A stretch of 64,000 bases of DNA, from positions 538,535 to 602,534 of the forward strand of contig JH720324.1 in NCBI GenBank assembly GCA_000231825.2, given 5' to 3'. The first letter of the stretch is position 1; each line of letters opens with the position of its first letter. Below are positions 38,819 to 51,302 of the stretch, one piece after another. The position numbers and the translations under genes were made by a program. This stretch comes from Tetrahymena elliotti 4EA (taxonomy: Eukaryota > Ciliophora > Oligohymenophorea > Hymenostomatida > Tetrahymenidae). The notes beneath the pieces are model-generated. The model was not told the DNA's origin. It did no database searches and saw only the letters and a list, made by a program, of their open reading frames with translations.

Positions 38819-40109
38819 TGAAATGCTACGCTTGTGTGAAGTATTTTCTAATAAATATCCAGGGTATAGATATCAAATGATGACTAGATTTTTTTTTGTA
38901 TCCTGCTTGGATTTTATTTGCAGTTTATTTGAGGATTCTCTCCTTTAATTGTTGGTTTATGTTTGTTTTTTTTTGATTGATTGATTCTTCGTTTGTTTGT
39001 TTCTTTGAAAACTAGTTAGATTGTTTGTTTAATTGATAAATTCAATTATTAACTAATTGATTGATTGATTCTCTTTTGATTTTGATTTTGTTTTTTTTTT
39101 TCAATGTTTTAATTAAACTATTAATTCTTTGGTAAAAGCAAAAGCTGTTTTTAATTCTTTAATAAACAGTTCAGTCATATAATTTGTTATCATTCTATCT
39201 CTCTATCTATTTATATGCCAACTAATTAATCAGGCTCCTGTCTTTACAATCTCTCTCTCTATCTCTCTTAAATGCATATTTATACAAACAAGCATAGATG
39301 CATACATAGATAATACAAGTATTCATTTTAATATTTGCTTCATGTTTCTTTTATTATCTTTTGTTATAATGAATTTACTTACTAAAGCAAAATTAAATTT
39401 TTTGATCCATGTATATTTACCAAGCTAATTTCAAGCAAATAAGTAAGAAAGCAAGTTATTAATTAGGAAGGAAGGAAGATAGATAGATTCTTTCTTTTTT
39501 AATCTTGTTTTTGTTTTTTTCTACTTTTCTATTTTAAAATGATAATCATTTTGATTTGATTCCATTTGTTTATTGGAATATTGCATTCAGATTCATAAAC
39601 ATCTTTAATTCTATGCAAATAATTAATTTCTCAACCTTTATCAAAATTTTTTTTGCACACTTCATTTAGAAATATAAAAGCAAATTATTCATTTGGAATC
39701 TTTAATGCAAAAGATCATATTGAAACAATTAACATTTCATTTTAACAAAGGAGGCAATTTCAAAGAAGTATTCTAATTAGTTAGCAATCAAATAATTAGA
39801 AAGATTTAGAATTGATTTATTTATTTAAATATTTGATAAATTTTTGATAATGATTTAGAAGGGAAAGATGCAATAAGAAAGATAAGATAGAGAGAGTGTG
39901 TGTGTCTGATTAATTAAAAAACTTTCATTTGCGTTTGTAAATTTCAGGATTTATTTTTCATAGTAATTAAAAAAAGATCCATTATCATATATTAAAAAAG
40001 TCTAATTTCGAATTTAAATGAATTCTCTTGATAAGCAAATTCTAAATTAAATCTAAAACAGAAATCAATGACAAACAAAAAGAAATGCAAAAGGTCCAAA
40101 TCTAAATGA

Positions 40110-40190
40110 TTTGCTCATAGATCACTGTTGGTATTTTCATTCTAAAAGGATAAACCACTACGCTGGTTTCAGTATCACCCCCATAAAAAC
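40110..40190. other. Small GC-richer hairpin patch
   Basis: In a very AT-rich gap, AAACCA (40152-40157) and TGGTTT (40164-40169) form a 6-bp stem around CTACGC, next to a run of five C at 40178-40182. It could be a structured RNA or a regulatory site upstream of the Myb gene. No match to a known RNA family was found. Confidence 0.3.
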
Positions 40191-40622
40191 GAAAATTAAT
40201 ATGTAATAGATCCAAAAAGGAAATAAATAAAAGAAAGAAAGAAGACAAAGACTGCAAATCTATTTTTATATTTAAGAAAAGTATACACATATATTTAAAG
40301 AGTAAATTGGACATTCACCAGATATAAAAAGTTAAGTTTCGCTTCATTATTTTTGGTCACATTTAGGATAGAAATCGCTTGTTCAAATTGATAATTTTAC
40401 TTTTTACAATAATTAACTGATACGACATGCTTTTGTTATACAAATAAATCTAATTGCCCTACTGACTAACAGACAATTTAATAAATTGACTTCAATAAAA
40501 AATATCTTTTCTCTTCATTGATTTGTTTATTTAAATAACTAATAAATTTTTCTTTGATCTTTCTTTGCAATTTCTTTCTTTCTCTCTTTTATTTCCTTTT
40601 CCTAATCAATCTAAAACAAATT

Positions 40623-40660
40623 CAATCCATTCCAATCCAATCCAATCCAAACCAAACCAA
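40623..40660. repeat. TCCAA/ACCAA pentanucleotide microsatellite
   Basis: Tandem TCCAA units shading into ACCAA units, lying in the gap between the Myb and GTPase-Hsp20 genes. Confidence 0.8.
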
Positions 40661-43600
40661 CTCATTCAATCTAATCCAATCAAATCAATTCTATTAATTA
40701 AAATTTCTTGATTTTCTTAACAAAAAACCCTTTTGATTTTTATAAAGCCTGGCCTATGCATATATTTTTTATTGTATCTAATCTTAATATCTCAAAATTA
40801 AGTCATTATGAATCTACTCTACTACAAATCTTACGTCATATAAGCACTTTCATAATTGCTTGTCTTTATCTGTTATTTCTTCCAAACTGTAAAACAAAAA
40901 AAATTATTAGAATAGTTCTCCTTCCTTCTTTCAGTAAATTTTTCTATCTCTCCAATAAAAATAAATAAATCTTCTCCTTTGTCTTTTTATTCTTATGTCA
41001 AATTCTAACAACAGCTTCATCAAAAATAACTTTTTTCAAATCAATACTCAAATTATTATCATTTGGTAATTGTTTTAGTTTTCCATCATTCTCTCTTTAA
41101 ATCCTAATAAAAGATGCTAAAAAGTAAATTTAAAAAAGCATCATGGTAATTCTATTCAGTTTTTGCTTCAAATATGGAACATGAAAAAAAGCTAAACTTG
41201 AACAAATAGCATGATTAAGAAAATGAAGAAAGAAAAAATAAAACAACATAGTTAAATATCAAAAATTTTGATGAGAAAAGCAAAATATGTTGTTACAATA
41301 ATATTCTTCTACTAATCTGACGAGAAAAACAACAAAAAAATTCTTTTATAAACAATTTATGAAATGATAAAAGAGATCATCAAAAACAAACAAAAAAAAC
41401 CAAATGAAATCTCTTGCTATTTAGTTATTAACTAGCTAAAAGATAGATATAATATCTAGAGAGTTCTTCTTTGTGAAAAAATATCTTTAGAAGAAATTTA
41501 ATATCCTAACATATCAAAATAATAATAAATAAAAGCTCTTTTATATCGATTTTTCTATTCCTAAAATTTATTTTATAATGCGCAATCTTATTTCGTAAAT
41601 ACTTACGATTGTTTAAGAATATTTTTTTATTATTCTAACAAGTAAAAAAATATCTTATTGTACCTATAAATGTCATCAATAAAGATTAGAACATCTCTTA
41701 ATTATTTTTCAAATGTTGAAATCTAGCGTTACTCCAAGGAAATTTAAATAACTATCTATTTTGGCGATTTAACTGGACAAATAAAATAAATAACTAACTA
41801 ACTATCTAATAAACCTAACAGCTAGCTATTAATACAAATTAATTTTGATTCTATCTAAAAAAGAAGCTAGAATACTTTATCTTTGAACCTTTTGTAAGAA
41901 AAATCTATAAATTCTATAGTTCTATTTTAAGTATTTAATGATGATTCTATTATTTATCTTACTTACTATAAATTTTAATTTTAAAAGAACGAAGTGAGAT
42001 TTAAATTTTATCTAATTCAATAAATTTCATATTCAATTCATAAAAAATTAATTTGCTTTTGTATTACTTTATTAATGAATGATAGAACTAATCATCTAAT
42101 ATGTCTAAAAAGTTAAAATAATTTACATTTAACTCAATACAATTTTATACTCTATTAAATTGGTTCTTCTTATGATAATAGAGGTTGGTAATATCAAATA
42201 AAGTGTGCAATCAAATTAATTCAGCTGCTCTTATTACACTTAAAATATTGCTTAACTTTTGATTCGTTTGTTATTTTAATTATTTTAGCTTCAATTTATT
42301 AGTAAAAAGGATAAAAATAATATTTTTATCTCACTCTCATAATTACCATTAGTTTTCAACATATCAAGCAACTACAAAACCTTAATTTTGTTAAAAGTAA
42401 TCCAACACTCATTCTTTCTTCTTAGTTTTATATTTTTACTTACACTCCATCTTTAGTTCTTATTTAGATAACTAAACTAAAAATTAATCTAAAATGAACC
42501 AAACCTAATAATAATTTTAAATATTTTGTAAATTCTATTTTATCTTAAAAAAATTTTTGTTAACAGATAGTAATTAAATATTTTTTAACTAATAATAATT
42601 TTTAATCTAGGATGCAATACAACACAATAAAAATCTATGATAAATATTCTTATTATTATTTTCAGATAAATTCTAATTATTAATAGTAAAATTTTCTAGT
42701 TTTTATTTAAAGTTTTTACTTTTGAAATAACATTTGATTCTATAAAATATTTCAAAATTTTTACATTTTTAAAAGATAAACTTTAGAAAAAAACAATTTA
42801 AATCAGATTATTAATAAATTATTTTCATTTTTAATGTAAATATTAGTAAACTCTTCATTTTTTGATTTTTTATTGTATATTTATTAAGATGCAAATCTTT
42901 GAAAAGATTGAAAATACTTAAATCTATATTTATTTGTTTCTTTTTTTACTTGAAACAGTAAATAACTATTAATTTGATAAAAAAAATGTTCAAAATAAAT
43001 TTATTAAATTACTATTAAAGAAATTTTTATTTTTATTTAAAAATGATATTCCTATTATTTTCAATAACTTTTTTTTATTTACATTAATTAGTCTTAAAAA
43101 AATACTCAGAAATAAAAAACTGACTATTATTCCATTATTTTCTTTTTTATTCAAACTTTAACTTTTGGATTTACAAAAATAAACTAACTATAAAAATGAA
43201 CTAAACTTTAATCTTAAATTGTTTTATTTCAGAGAAAAAAATATACATTACTTTTAGTTTACTTAAATTTAAAACAAATGAAGAAAAATTTATTTTAAGA
43301 AAACTTTAGTTTTATCATTAATTAATGCTTATGTGTTTACGTTCCTAAATCATATTTAAGCTTTTTAATTTATTAAGATAAATATACGTGAATTTCTAAT
43401 TTATATATCAATAAAATTTGATTATTTTAGGAACTTAATTAACAAAGAGGTTTTTTCTTTTTATTAATTTAACAAGAATAAGTATTCTAAATTGGTTTAT
43501 AAAATATTATTAGTTTTTGATATCTTTATATTTTATACCTGGCAGTTTAAATAAGGTATTGATTTTAATGTAATCTTTATCAAAATTAGCATTTTATTTA

Positions 43601-44244
43601 GAACTATTATGAGTAATATTTACATTGGCATTAATAAAGAGAGTTAGAATAAAATTTTTTGATGAATAAATAATATTCATGCTTAAAAAACTTTTATTTA
43701 AATTGTTATTCCTCTTTGGAATAAAAGGTATCAAATATTTGACCATTTAAATATTTAAAGATTATTATTTGAAGCTGAAGTATTTTGGATTGAAAAACGA
43801 GAAATATTTGGATTTAAAATTATGTAAAATAAATTAATAATTTTCTTTTTTCGTTTTTTAATTTGATTGTTTAATTAATAAGATATCAACCAAATGTCTA
43901 ATCAAAGCTCAAAAGATTTCTCATTATCATCAAAAATATATTTAAAAACAGAAAAAATTAGTGACGAGAGATTTATTTTTAAGATTTTTGATTTAATTTG
44001 TTTTTTCTTTTTTGGTTGTTCTATAGAATGAGGGTTCGACAACCAGATATTGAAGCAGAAAATAACAACAATTATAATAAAAAATAACAACAATGAGGGA
44101 ATCTTATAATTGATAGTTCTTTAAATGAGTTTATTTAATAATATCTTTGATTTTGAGTCCTTAATTTGTTTAACACTACCAAAATTTATTAATATTAATA
44201 ATTAATTAGCATTTCTTTTAAAAATTTTGAAAAGTATTTGATTT

Positions 44245-47200
44245 ATGATAGGTTAAGAAGAAATAAAAATTCAGCCAGAATAAGAAAAGATGATATCGCC
44301 TAATAATTAGTAAAGGTAGTCTAATAATCAAGAGACTAGAAATAGTGGAGATTTAGCTTCTTTAAATAAGAATGGTATTAATAACCGTCAAATTGATACT
44401 AATTTTCCTGCTACTAACTGCCAGCCACCATCTGGAGTAGATGATCATAAACATACCGATGTAATTTAAAACAGAAATAATCATTTAAGAAATTTATGAA
44501 GAATCAATTAAAATTATTAAATAGGGATTAAGAAAATTTTGGTGGGGATCAGCAGGACCTTAAAATTAAGGATATTAAGATGGAGGCAGAAGAACAATTT
44601 CTAGTATGGAAGGAATTGCATTTGATAATATCAAAGATAGCATATTTGATTAAAAGATTATTGAAGCAATTGAGAAGGAATTGGAAATGGAAGATGAAGA
44701 GAATGGGAATATTTTTAAAGATGAAGGAATAACTAGAAAAAGAATAGCAGAAATTAAGAATTTATTGAATGAAGAAGAATTCATTCTTGATAATCTTCTT
44801 AAGATGACAAAAGAAATGAAAGATGTGCGTAAGATCTAAGATCTTATTGAAGCTGTATGCAGCGATATATACAAAAGAAAAACAGATAAATTATTAAAGC
44901 TTGATAGAATTCTTTGCTAAGATGATCAATAACTCAAACAAATTTAATATTTAGAAAAGAAAATCCGCAAAGCTGAAATTGAAGTCAAAGCATTTAAAAA
45001 ATTAGGTGAAATCAAAACTTAAAGATAGGCAGGAAGATACAAACCAAATCCACAATAAATAACAACATTTTCAATAGACGATCAAAGTAGTGTTTATGAT
45101 TGGATAGTAGATATCGATCTAGTTACTTAAGTATCAAAAGAAGGATGGAAAATTACTTTGAGCAATTGCTTTAACAAACTATTCGGTCATTTATTTAGCA
45201 AAAACAAAGAAATCTCAAGTAAATCAATCTTTATTTTCATCAAAATTTTTTTAATAGCTATCAAATAGTTTCTTTGCTTGCCTTTTGTCTTTTGTATTAA
45301 AAACGTTTTTTAAGAATTTAAATTGTTCATTTTGTAAGGCCTAAAAATAAGCTAGCCTTTAGGTTCTAAACAAAATGATCTTTATAGAAGATTCCAAATA
45401 ATATTTTTGATAAATAATTAAGTCTGAAAAAGCAAATTTGATATTCTTTGCAATTAATGAAATTTAAAAACGTAAAATTGCAAAAAATTAATTGAATTTC
45501 ATTTGATTAAAAAAAGGTACCTAAACTAAAGATGAAATGATTTAGAATTAGATGCTTGAATTCAGGATTAAAGAAGAGGAGGAAACAAATGGATATAGTG
45601 AATTAAATAGATAAATACTATCAGGAAGCTCAAGTGCAACAGAAAATACAACTACAAATGCTTCTAATTATGGAGGAGCTATGGTAGCTGTTGTAGGTCT
45701 TTATGATAAGGGTAAAACCTTTGTGCTTAACAATTTAACATTATCAAATTTACCATCAGGAAAGAAAATTACCACAAAAGGTATTTCTTTCAAGCACGTA
45801 AATGTTGATAGTGGCACAAACCTTATCCTAGTTGATACTGCTGGTTCTTATTCACCTGTTAAAATAAATAATGAACTCTCTATCATAGAAAAGGAAGCTA
45901 CAGAAGTGTTCATTTCAGATTTAGTTTTTGAAATATCTGATTACTTTATTTGTGTAGTCAATGACTTTACATCTCTTGATCAAAGATACCTTGATAAGCT
46001 TTCTAGAAATTTATAAAACTCACCCAAAAAGACATTTAGAGAAATCATTGTAATTCACAATTTAAAGGAAGTTGAAAGTTCTGAAATACTTGAACATGTA
46101 TGGCAAACCCAAGTTACCCAAATCTATAACTCAGGCTCTATATAAAAAACAAAAGTTGCTGCAAGGTGCTCAGAAACAAACTAACTCCTAGAAAAGCATG
46201 TAGTATGGTTCAAAACTCTCTATACCAGACACATCTGCTTAGCCAATGATGACTCAGAGCTTGGTAAATAAGTTAACCCTTGGGTTTTCTCCTTATTAAG
46301 ATATTGGTTGAAGGCTGTTTTTGTCCCAGTCGAAAGGTATTTATTTATTTATTTAATCATTTTTTCTATTTTCAAAATTCCTACAAAATATTACTTTACC
46401 AAATAAATTAATTCAAAAATAAATTTAATAAAAATAGCAACTCTTCTCTCTTAATTTCTTTGCTAAAAATTAAAAATATTATTTTAGTTTCTGAGAATAT
46501 TAAATTTCAAAAGAGTATTATTATAGAAACTTTTATTCTCATTTAAATTCAATTTGTGAAAGTATTTTATAATCTTAATCAAAATTAAACAAATTTCTTA
46601 GAATAACCATATAATAATTGAAAAAACGTATTTGAATAGTAAGAATAATAAATTCATAAATGATTATTTAATTTTTGAAAAGGAAAAAAAAAATCAATTC
46701 GAGAAATTATTGAGCAATAAAAAAATAGAAATATCTTAAGTTATTTTTCAGCAGACTTGATTTATGTTTTATTTAGAAACTAAGTTGAAAAAGAATAGCA
46801 TGTTTAACATGCTAAAATAAAATTGATAATCAATTTTAAATATTTTTTAATTATTATTACTATTATTTAGACCTGTTCCAGTAATTGATTAGTTGATGAA
46901 GTTTTCTACTCTTTAGCTCTCTAAATATTTTAAAACTGGTGTTTCTTTGTAATTGGTTGAAACAGAAGACTAGTTGGTGAAATACATTAGAACAAAAGAT
47001 TATTAAGAATCTAAATTCCGTATTCCTTAAATGTAAATAGACAGTAGTGGAATAGTAATGACTCGCCCTGATAACTTTATTCCAACAGTTGATATAATAG
47101 CTAATGAATAATATTAAATTTGGATGGATGTTCCTAGTCTTTCAAAGGATGACATTATTATTTATAGATAGAACGTTATTACAATTGTCAAAGGTACTAA

Positions 47201-47378
47201 GCGTAGACCTTATGAAGATGATAAAAAACTTGATAGAAATGAAAGAAGATATGGAGACTTTACATTAACCTTTAAAATTCCGGAGATATATGAAAGGAAG
47301 TGGTCTTCTTATGATGTTGAAAATGGTGTACTTAAGATTATCTATGATAGAGATTAAGAAGAAAATAATACTATTTGA
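44245..47378 (+). CDS. P-loop GTPase-like protein fused to a C-terminal Hsp20 domain
   Basis: Four exons (44245-44460, 44525-45218, 45517-46336, 46871-47378) sum to 2238 nt and give 745 aa with every junction in phase. An in-frame TGA just upstream supports the start. Residues 1-300 are charged and helical, probably coiled coil (EKMISPN; ELEMEDEENGN; KMTKEMKDVRKIQDLIEAV). The GTPase-like core has Walker A GLYDKGKT (364-371), a switch-like TTKGISF (about 389) and DTAG (410-413). IVIHNLKEV (about 482-490) sits where TKxD/NKxD would be expected, as in some dynamin-like and GBP/IHN-type GTPases. The last 100 residues (about 648-738) form an alpha-crystallin domain: YQIWMDVPSLSKDDIIIYRQ, VITIVKG, ERRYGDFTLTFKIPE and the terminal GVLKIIY. 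It would presumably act in the cytosol, with GTP binding coupled to a holdase-like domain. No signal peptide is visible. Confidence 0.9.
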
Positions 47379-48301
47379 TATTAGATAAGATAATAAATTG
47401 GCTTGTTTACTCACTTAACTTAATTAAAATTAATATCTTCAAATAAATTTATTTTAATAAAATTTGTTTATAACTCTTTATATTTATATTTTTCTAATTT
47501 ATAAATTTATTTACTCATTAGTTCACTTACTCACTTAATTACTGACTTCATCAAAGAACAATCTTTTAGATGTGTATCTTAAACATTCAATTAATTAGAA
47601 AATTCCTAAATGAATAAATTTATTTTAATTCAAAAATAAATCTTATTTTTCTTTCTAATTAAAATTTTTTAAAAGCTTTTTTAGTTTGATTAAGAAAGTA
47701 TGTATTATATCTTATTCTTTTTGTTTAATTTGCATTAAAATCTAATCTCAAATTATTGATATTATCAAACCATTTTATTTGGAGTTAATTTTAATGAGAA
47801 AATCTTCCACAAAATAATATTTTAGATTTTAAGTTTTGAATTTCATTTTATGATTAAATACAAAAAAAGATATTTTTTTATAAAAAAACAGATTATTAAT
47901 CTCTTTACTTATTAAATTTAATAACAAATTTATTTTCTCTTTCAAAAATATAAATTTTTATTTGATTTATTTTAAAAATTAAAAAAATTGTTTTAAAATT
48001 AATCTTTTTTATTGAACAATTTTCTTTGCAAAATCATAAAATGCTGAGATGTATTCGAATAATTTTTAAGAAGAATTAAATGTGCAATTTAAATTGAAAG
48101 AGTTTGATGTTATTTGAATATGAAAAGTAAAAAATAAAATTATTTCTTGCATCTTTTTTTGAGAAAATATTAAAAAATTAAAATGAAAATTTGATGGAAT
48201 GAATTGATTTTAAGGAAAATGAGGTTAGCAGACAATATATATTATTTCTAATAATAGATAAATGAACAGTGAAAAACTATAAAATATATGATTTCTATAT
48301 C
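47379..48301. other. Convergent intergenic region
   Basis: Between the TGA of the GTPase-Hsp20 gene (+) and the TGA of the LRR gene (-). AT-rich, with a few TTAC/CTCA-type runs near 47400-47540. No gene is seen. Confidence 0.5.
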
Positions 48302-50076
48302 TCATGAGAAAAATATATCTTGGTAAGCAAGTCTTTTTAGTTTGCTGATGGAAGAAATATATTTGTGTACAAATTCTTGACTAAGTGTGTTTCCACTATG
48401 ATAGACAATAAATGAATAGATAATTAAAGCAAAAAATAGTTACCTAAAATAAAATGTAATATTATTTAAACTTTAAGCTTTCTTTAAACCAGATCTGATA
48501 GTTTTCATGTCTTCATCCTACAATTTGTTTTAGCTATCAAAAAGTGAATAAATAAATATTAATGAATGAGTTTTTTTATATTTAAGATTTATAATTACTT
48601 AAAGTAAAGTGTTAAGCTAAATAACTAATCTAATTCAGAAATGCAATTTGCTACAGCATGGGCTGCTTAAGTATCTACATTGTTGTTTCTATTTGAAATA
48701 AATAAATAAATTTAAATTCTATTAATTTTTCTAAATAATCTTACGTTAAACCAACTCCCAAAACCTTTAATTGCTTAAGACTCTTAATTCCAATAAATAA
48801 ATCTTATGTTCCTTAGCTTTCAAAAGTGTTTTCCCTATTATAAACAGCATATAAATAAAAAGCAAATATTTAACAGGAATAAATACCTCAATTATAAATA
48901 AAGGTTTTGTAATGATTTAAATTTAGGAAGGTGTACACCAATCAACTATCCAGCTTTACTGTTTAATTCATTTTTGCTATTATTATATTATATGTAAATA
49001 AATGTATTAATTTAAGTTCTATCTCTTCAAATAATTTACACTAAATCAAGTCTAATATCCTCTAATTGTTAAAGCTTAGATAAAGATTCAAAAAGCTGAT
49101 TAATTCCTTCATTTTTTGCTTTATTTTCACTTTTAAAATGTAATATTTATTATAAAAGTCAATTCTAAAATATAAATCTTACAATAAATCAAGTTCAATA
49201 TTTTAAAGTTATTAGCAGTTTTCAATAGACTTAGCTAAGTTTTAGATACCATCACTTTGAATTTAGCTATTTCTATATTTACAAAGAGACATAAACATCA
49301 AATAATAAAGATGATAGTAGAAAAATACCTCAAAACAAGTTTTATTTTTTTTAAGTTAGAACATTTACTGAGTCCTTAGCCAAGGATAGAAATATTTCCA
49401 CTTCCAACTTGAACATCACTATTTTAAAAATAAGATTGTAAATTAACATTATTAACATGAACTTTATTTACTCAAAATTCAAATTGATAGCTTAGAGATG
49501 AGTCAATTGAGAAATTGATTCAGCGAGATTTTTAAAATTGCTTTCGTCCAATTTATTTTCACTATTTTATAATTTAGATGATATCTTCTTAACATATTCC
49601 ATAATAATAGCAAACTTACATAAATTTGATTTTTAAATACTAGAGCTTGCTAAATTTGGCTAAGACATTTGCAAAATCTAAAATTTATTCTGATTGGAGT
49701 TCGCAGCAACTAATTATCAACAAGAAGAAAGAATAAAATATTATATTTATTAAATATAAAATTATTACCTTAAATTAAGTTTAAAGCTCAATAAATTAGT
49801 AAATTAAGATAACTCTTCAGCAAATTATTTGGAGTTGATTTCAGCAGATTCCTTTAATCTTTTTCATTATAAAAAATTATAAGCTCTTTCATTATAAATG
49901 CTCTAATTGCTCTCATGAGTATAATTATAGGTTCTATATTTTACCCTAAATCCAAGTATAATTTGGTGGTCTATTCCTTATTTAACTCTGAAAGCTTTAT
50001 TTATGTCATAAAATAGTTAAAAAAGTTATTTGATTCATGCTAAATTTACTTTTTCAATAATATTAATTTCAATCAT
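48302..50076 (-). CDS. Leucine-rich-repeat protein, one repeat per exon
   Basis: About 13 small exons from ATG 50076 (MIEINIIEK) to TGA 48302, roughly 350 aa. After a short lead (LSELNKEQTTKLYLDLG), ten or so exons of about 85-95 nt each code one leucine-rich repeat. Examples are ESAEINSKQFAEELSQFTNL, QSDGIQNLAKSIENCQQLQN, ENKAKNEGINQLFESLSKLQ and QDEDMKTIRSGLKKAQSLNN, each followed by a strand such as IELDLL or IRLDLV. Every internal donor I checked is in phase 2, and each next exon supplies one base, so the exons are symmetric. The last exon ends KLKRLAYQDIFFS. The family is the ribonuclease-inhibitor-like LRR class, widely expanded in Tetrahymena. It is probably a protein-binding scaffold; no kinase or membrane domain is seen. 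Repeat strands deviate from consensus, so the partner cannot be guessed. Confidence 0.85.
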
Positions 50077-51302
50077 TTTTTTTATTGCTACGAAATTGAT
50101 CTATTTTTTATCTATAATTATTAATTTTCTTTATTATTATTACAAATACCTCTTTTCATTTGATTAGCAATAAAAATTTTGATAATCATATCTTTTTATC
50201 AAATTCTGATGAGTAATAAATATTGCCAAAAAGTATTCAATCTTTCAAATTATTAAACAATAAATATTTCTCAAATCCTAACACCAGGTATCATATCGAA
50301 AAGCCTAATCAAATATACTCTTAATTTCTAAAAATTTCATTTTAACCAATCAAGATCAATTATCTTTTATCAATCTAAAAATCTCTCAAATTATTAGCAA
50401 ACATATTTTATAAAGCCTCTACTATGAGATTATCTTTATAAATAAATAAATCCAGCTATCATAATAAAAATTTTCAAATTAAAGAGAAATATTTAGAAAT
50501 ACAAATTAATTGACAAAAAATTAGCAATTTCTAGAAATAAACAAAAAGAGTATATCTGGAAGAAAAAAAAATATCTATTTTAATTAACTTTCATCAAAAC
50601 TTTAAAGAATAAATTATAATTAAAGAAATTTGTAGAAAGATTTAATTTATTTATATAAGTATATACCCTGGAATAAAATAATAAATTAACAATTTGTCTT
50701 TCTTATTCTCAATTAAATGTCTATTGTTTAAAGTGTTCAATTATGTATGTTTACTTTTTTAAGATTTTAATAATAAAATATTAATCTTTTTTATTAAAAA
50801 TTGGGTATAAAATATGATTTAGATTCAAAAAAAATAAAGATGATAAAACATTTTACAAGTTTTTATTTAATAATTGTTTTTTGGTTTTTTGTGGTAAACA
50901 ACAAACAATATATATATTTTTAAAAATAAAGGGGTAACACTTAAAAACAATGAGATAAATTTATAAATAGATAATTAAATTATTTATTCATTAGATTGTT
51001 TATGTATGTGATTGGAGTGAATTTGTAAAATGAAAATATCTTTCTTATTTTTTTTGATTTATTTAGTTGCAAAAAAAAAAATAACTTTTCTTTTAGCTAT
51101 TTCAGAAAGATTTTTAGAAATGAAGTAAGTAAGTAAATTAAATTAATACAAAAGAGTGAAGATTGAATGATATATATATAACACAGTTTGATTATATTAT
51201 AACTAAGTTAAATTTTTTAATAGTAATTTATTTTAATTAGGTTGATTGGAAAAATAGGGAACAACAATTTAATCATTATTTGTTAAATGAATGGAAAATT
51301 TA
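50077..51302. other. AT-rich intergenic spacer
   Basis: Upstream of the LRR gene and downstream of the RING-CH gene, both on the minus strand. Homopolymers and A/T runs only, including a TA run at about 51170-51180; no gene is seen. Confidence 0.5.

Larger units (their letters stand above)
38819..44244. other. 5.4 kb divergent intergenic region
   Basis: Between the starts of the Myb gene (-) and the GTPase-Hsp20 gene (+), this is the largest gene-free stretch of the window and should hold both promoters. It contains TC/TCTA repeats near 39190-39270, GAAG/GATA runs near 39465-39485, a (GT)n run near 39896-39907, a TCCAA pentanucleotide run at 40623-40660, and a GC-richer hairpin patch at about 40110-40190. 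A TGA-free frame from about 40708 to 41182 exists but is not convincing. The right half (41.2-44.2 kb) is nearly pure A/T-rich low complexity, with nothing seen. Confidence 0.45.

Noticed and set aside
40150..40182. Possible TPP (THI) riboswitch because the minus strand reads ACCAGCGTAG after a G-rich run and CTGA
   Set aside because: The conserved CUGGAUAA segment, the spacing of the two arms and the helices of the THI element are missing; only one 10-base stretch matches.
40708..41182. TGA-free plus-strand frame of about 158 codons
   Set aside because: It has no sensible ATG start and its make-up is unremarkable. With TGA as the only stop and this base composition, frames of this length are expected by chance.
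44030..44050. GGTTCGACAACC resembling a tRNA B box
   Set aside because: No matching T stem, D arm, anticodon stem or acceptor stem can be drawn. No tRNA gene was found anywhere in the window.
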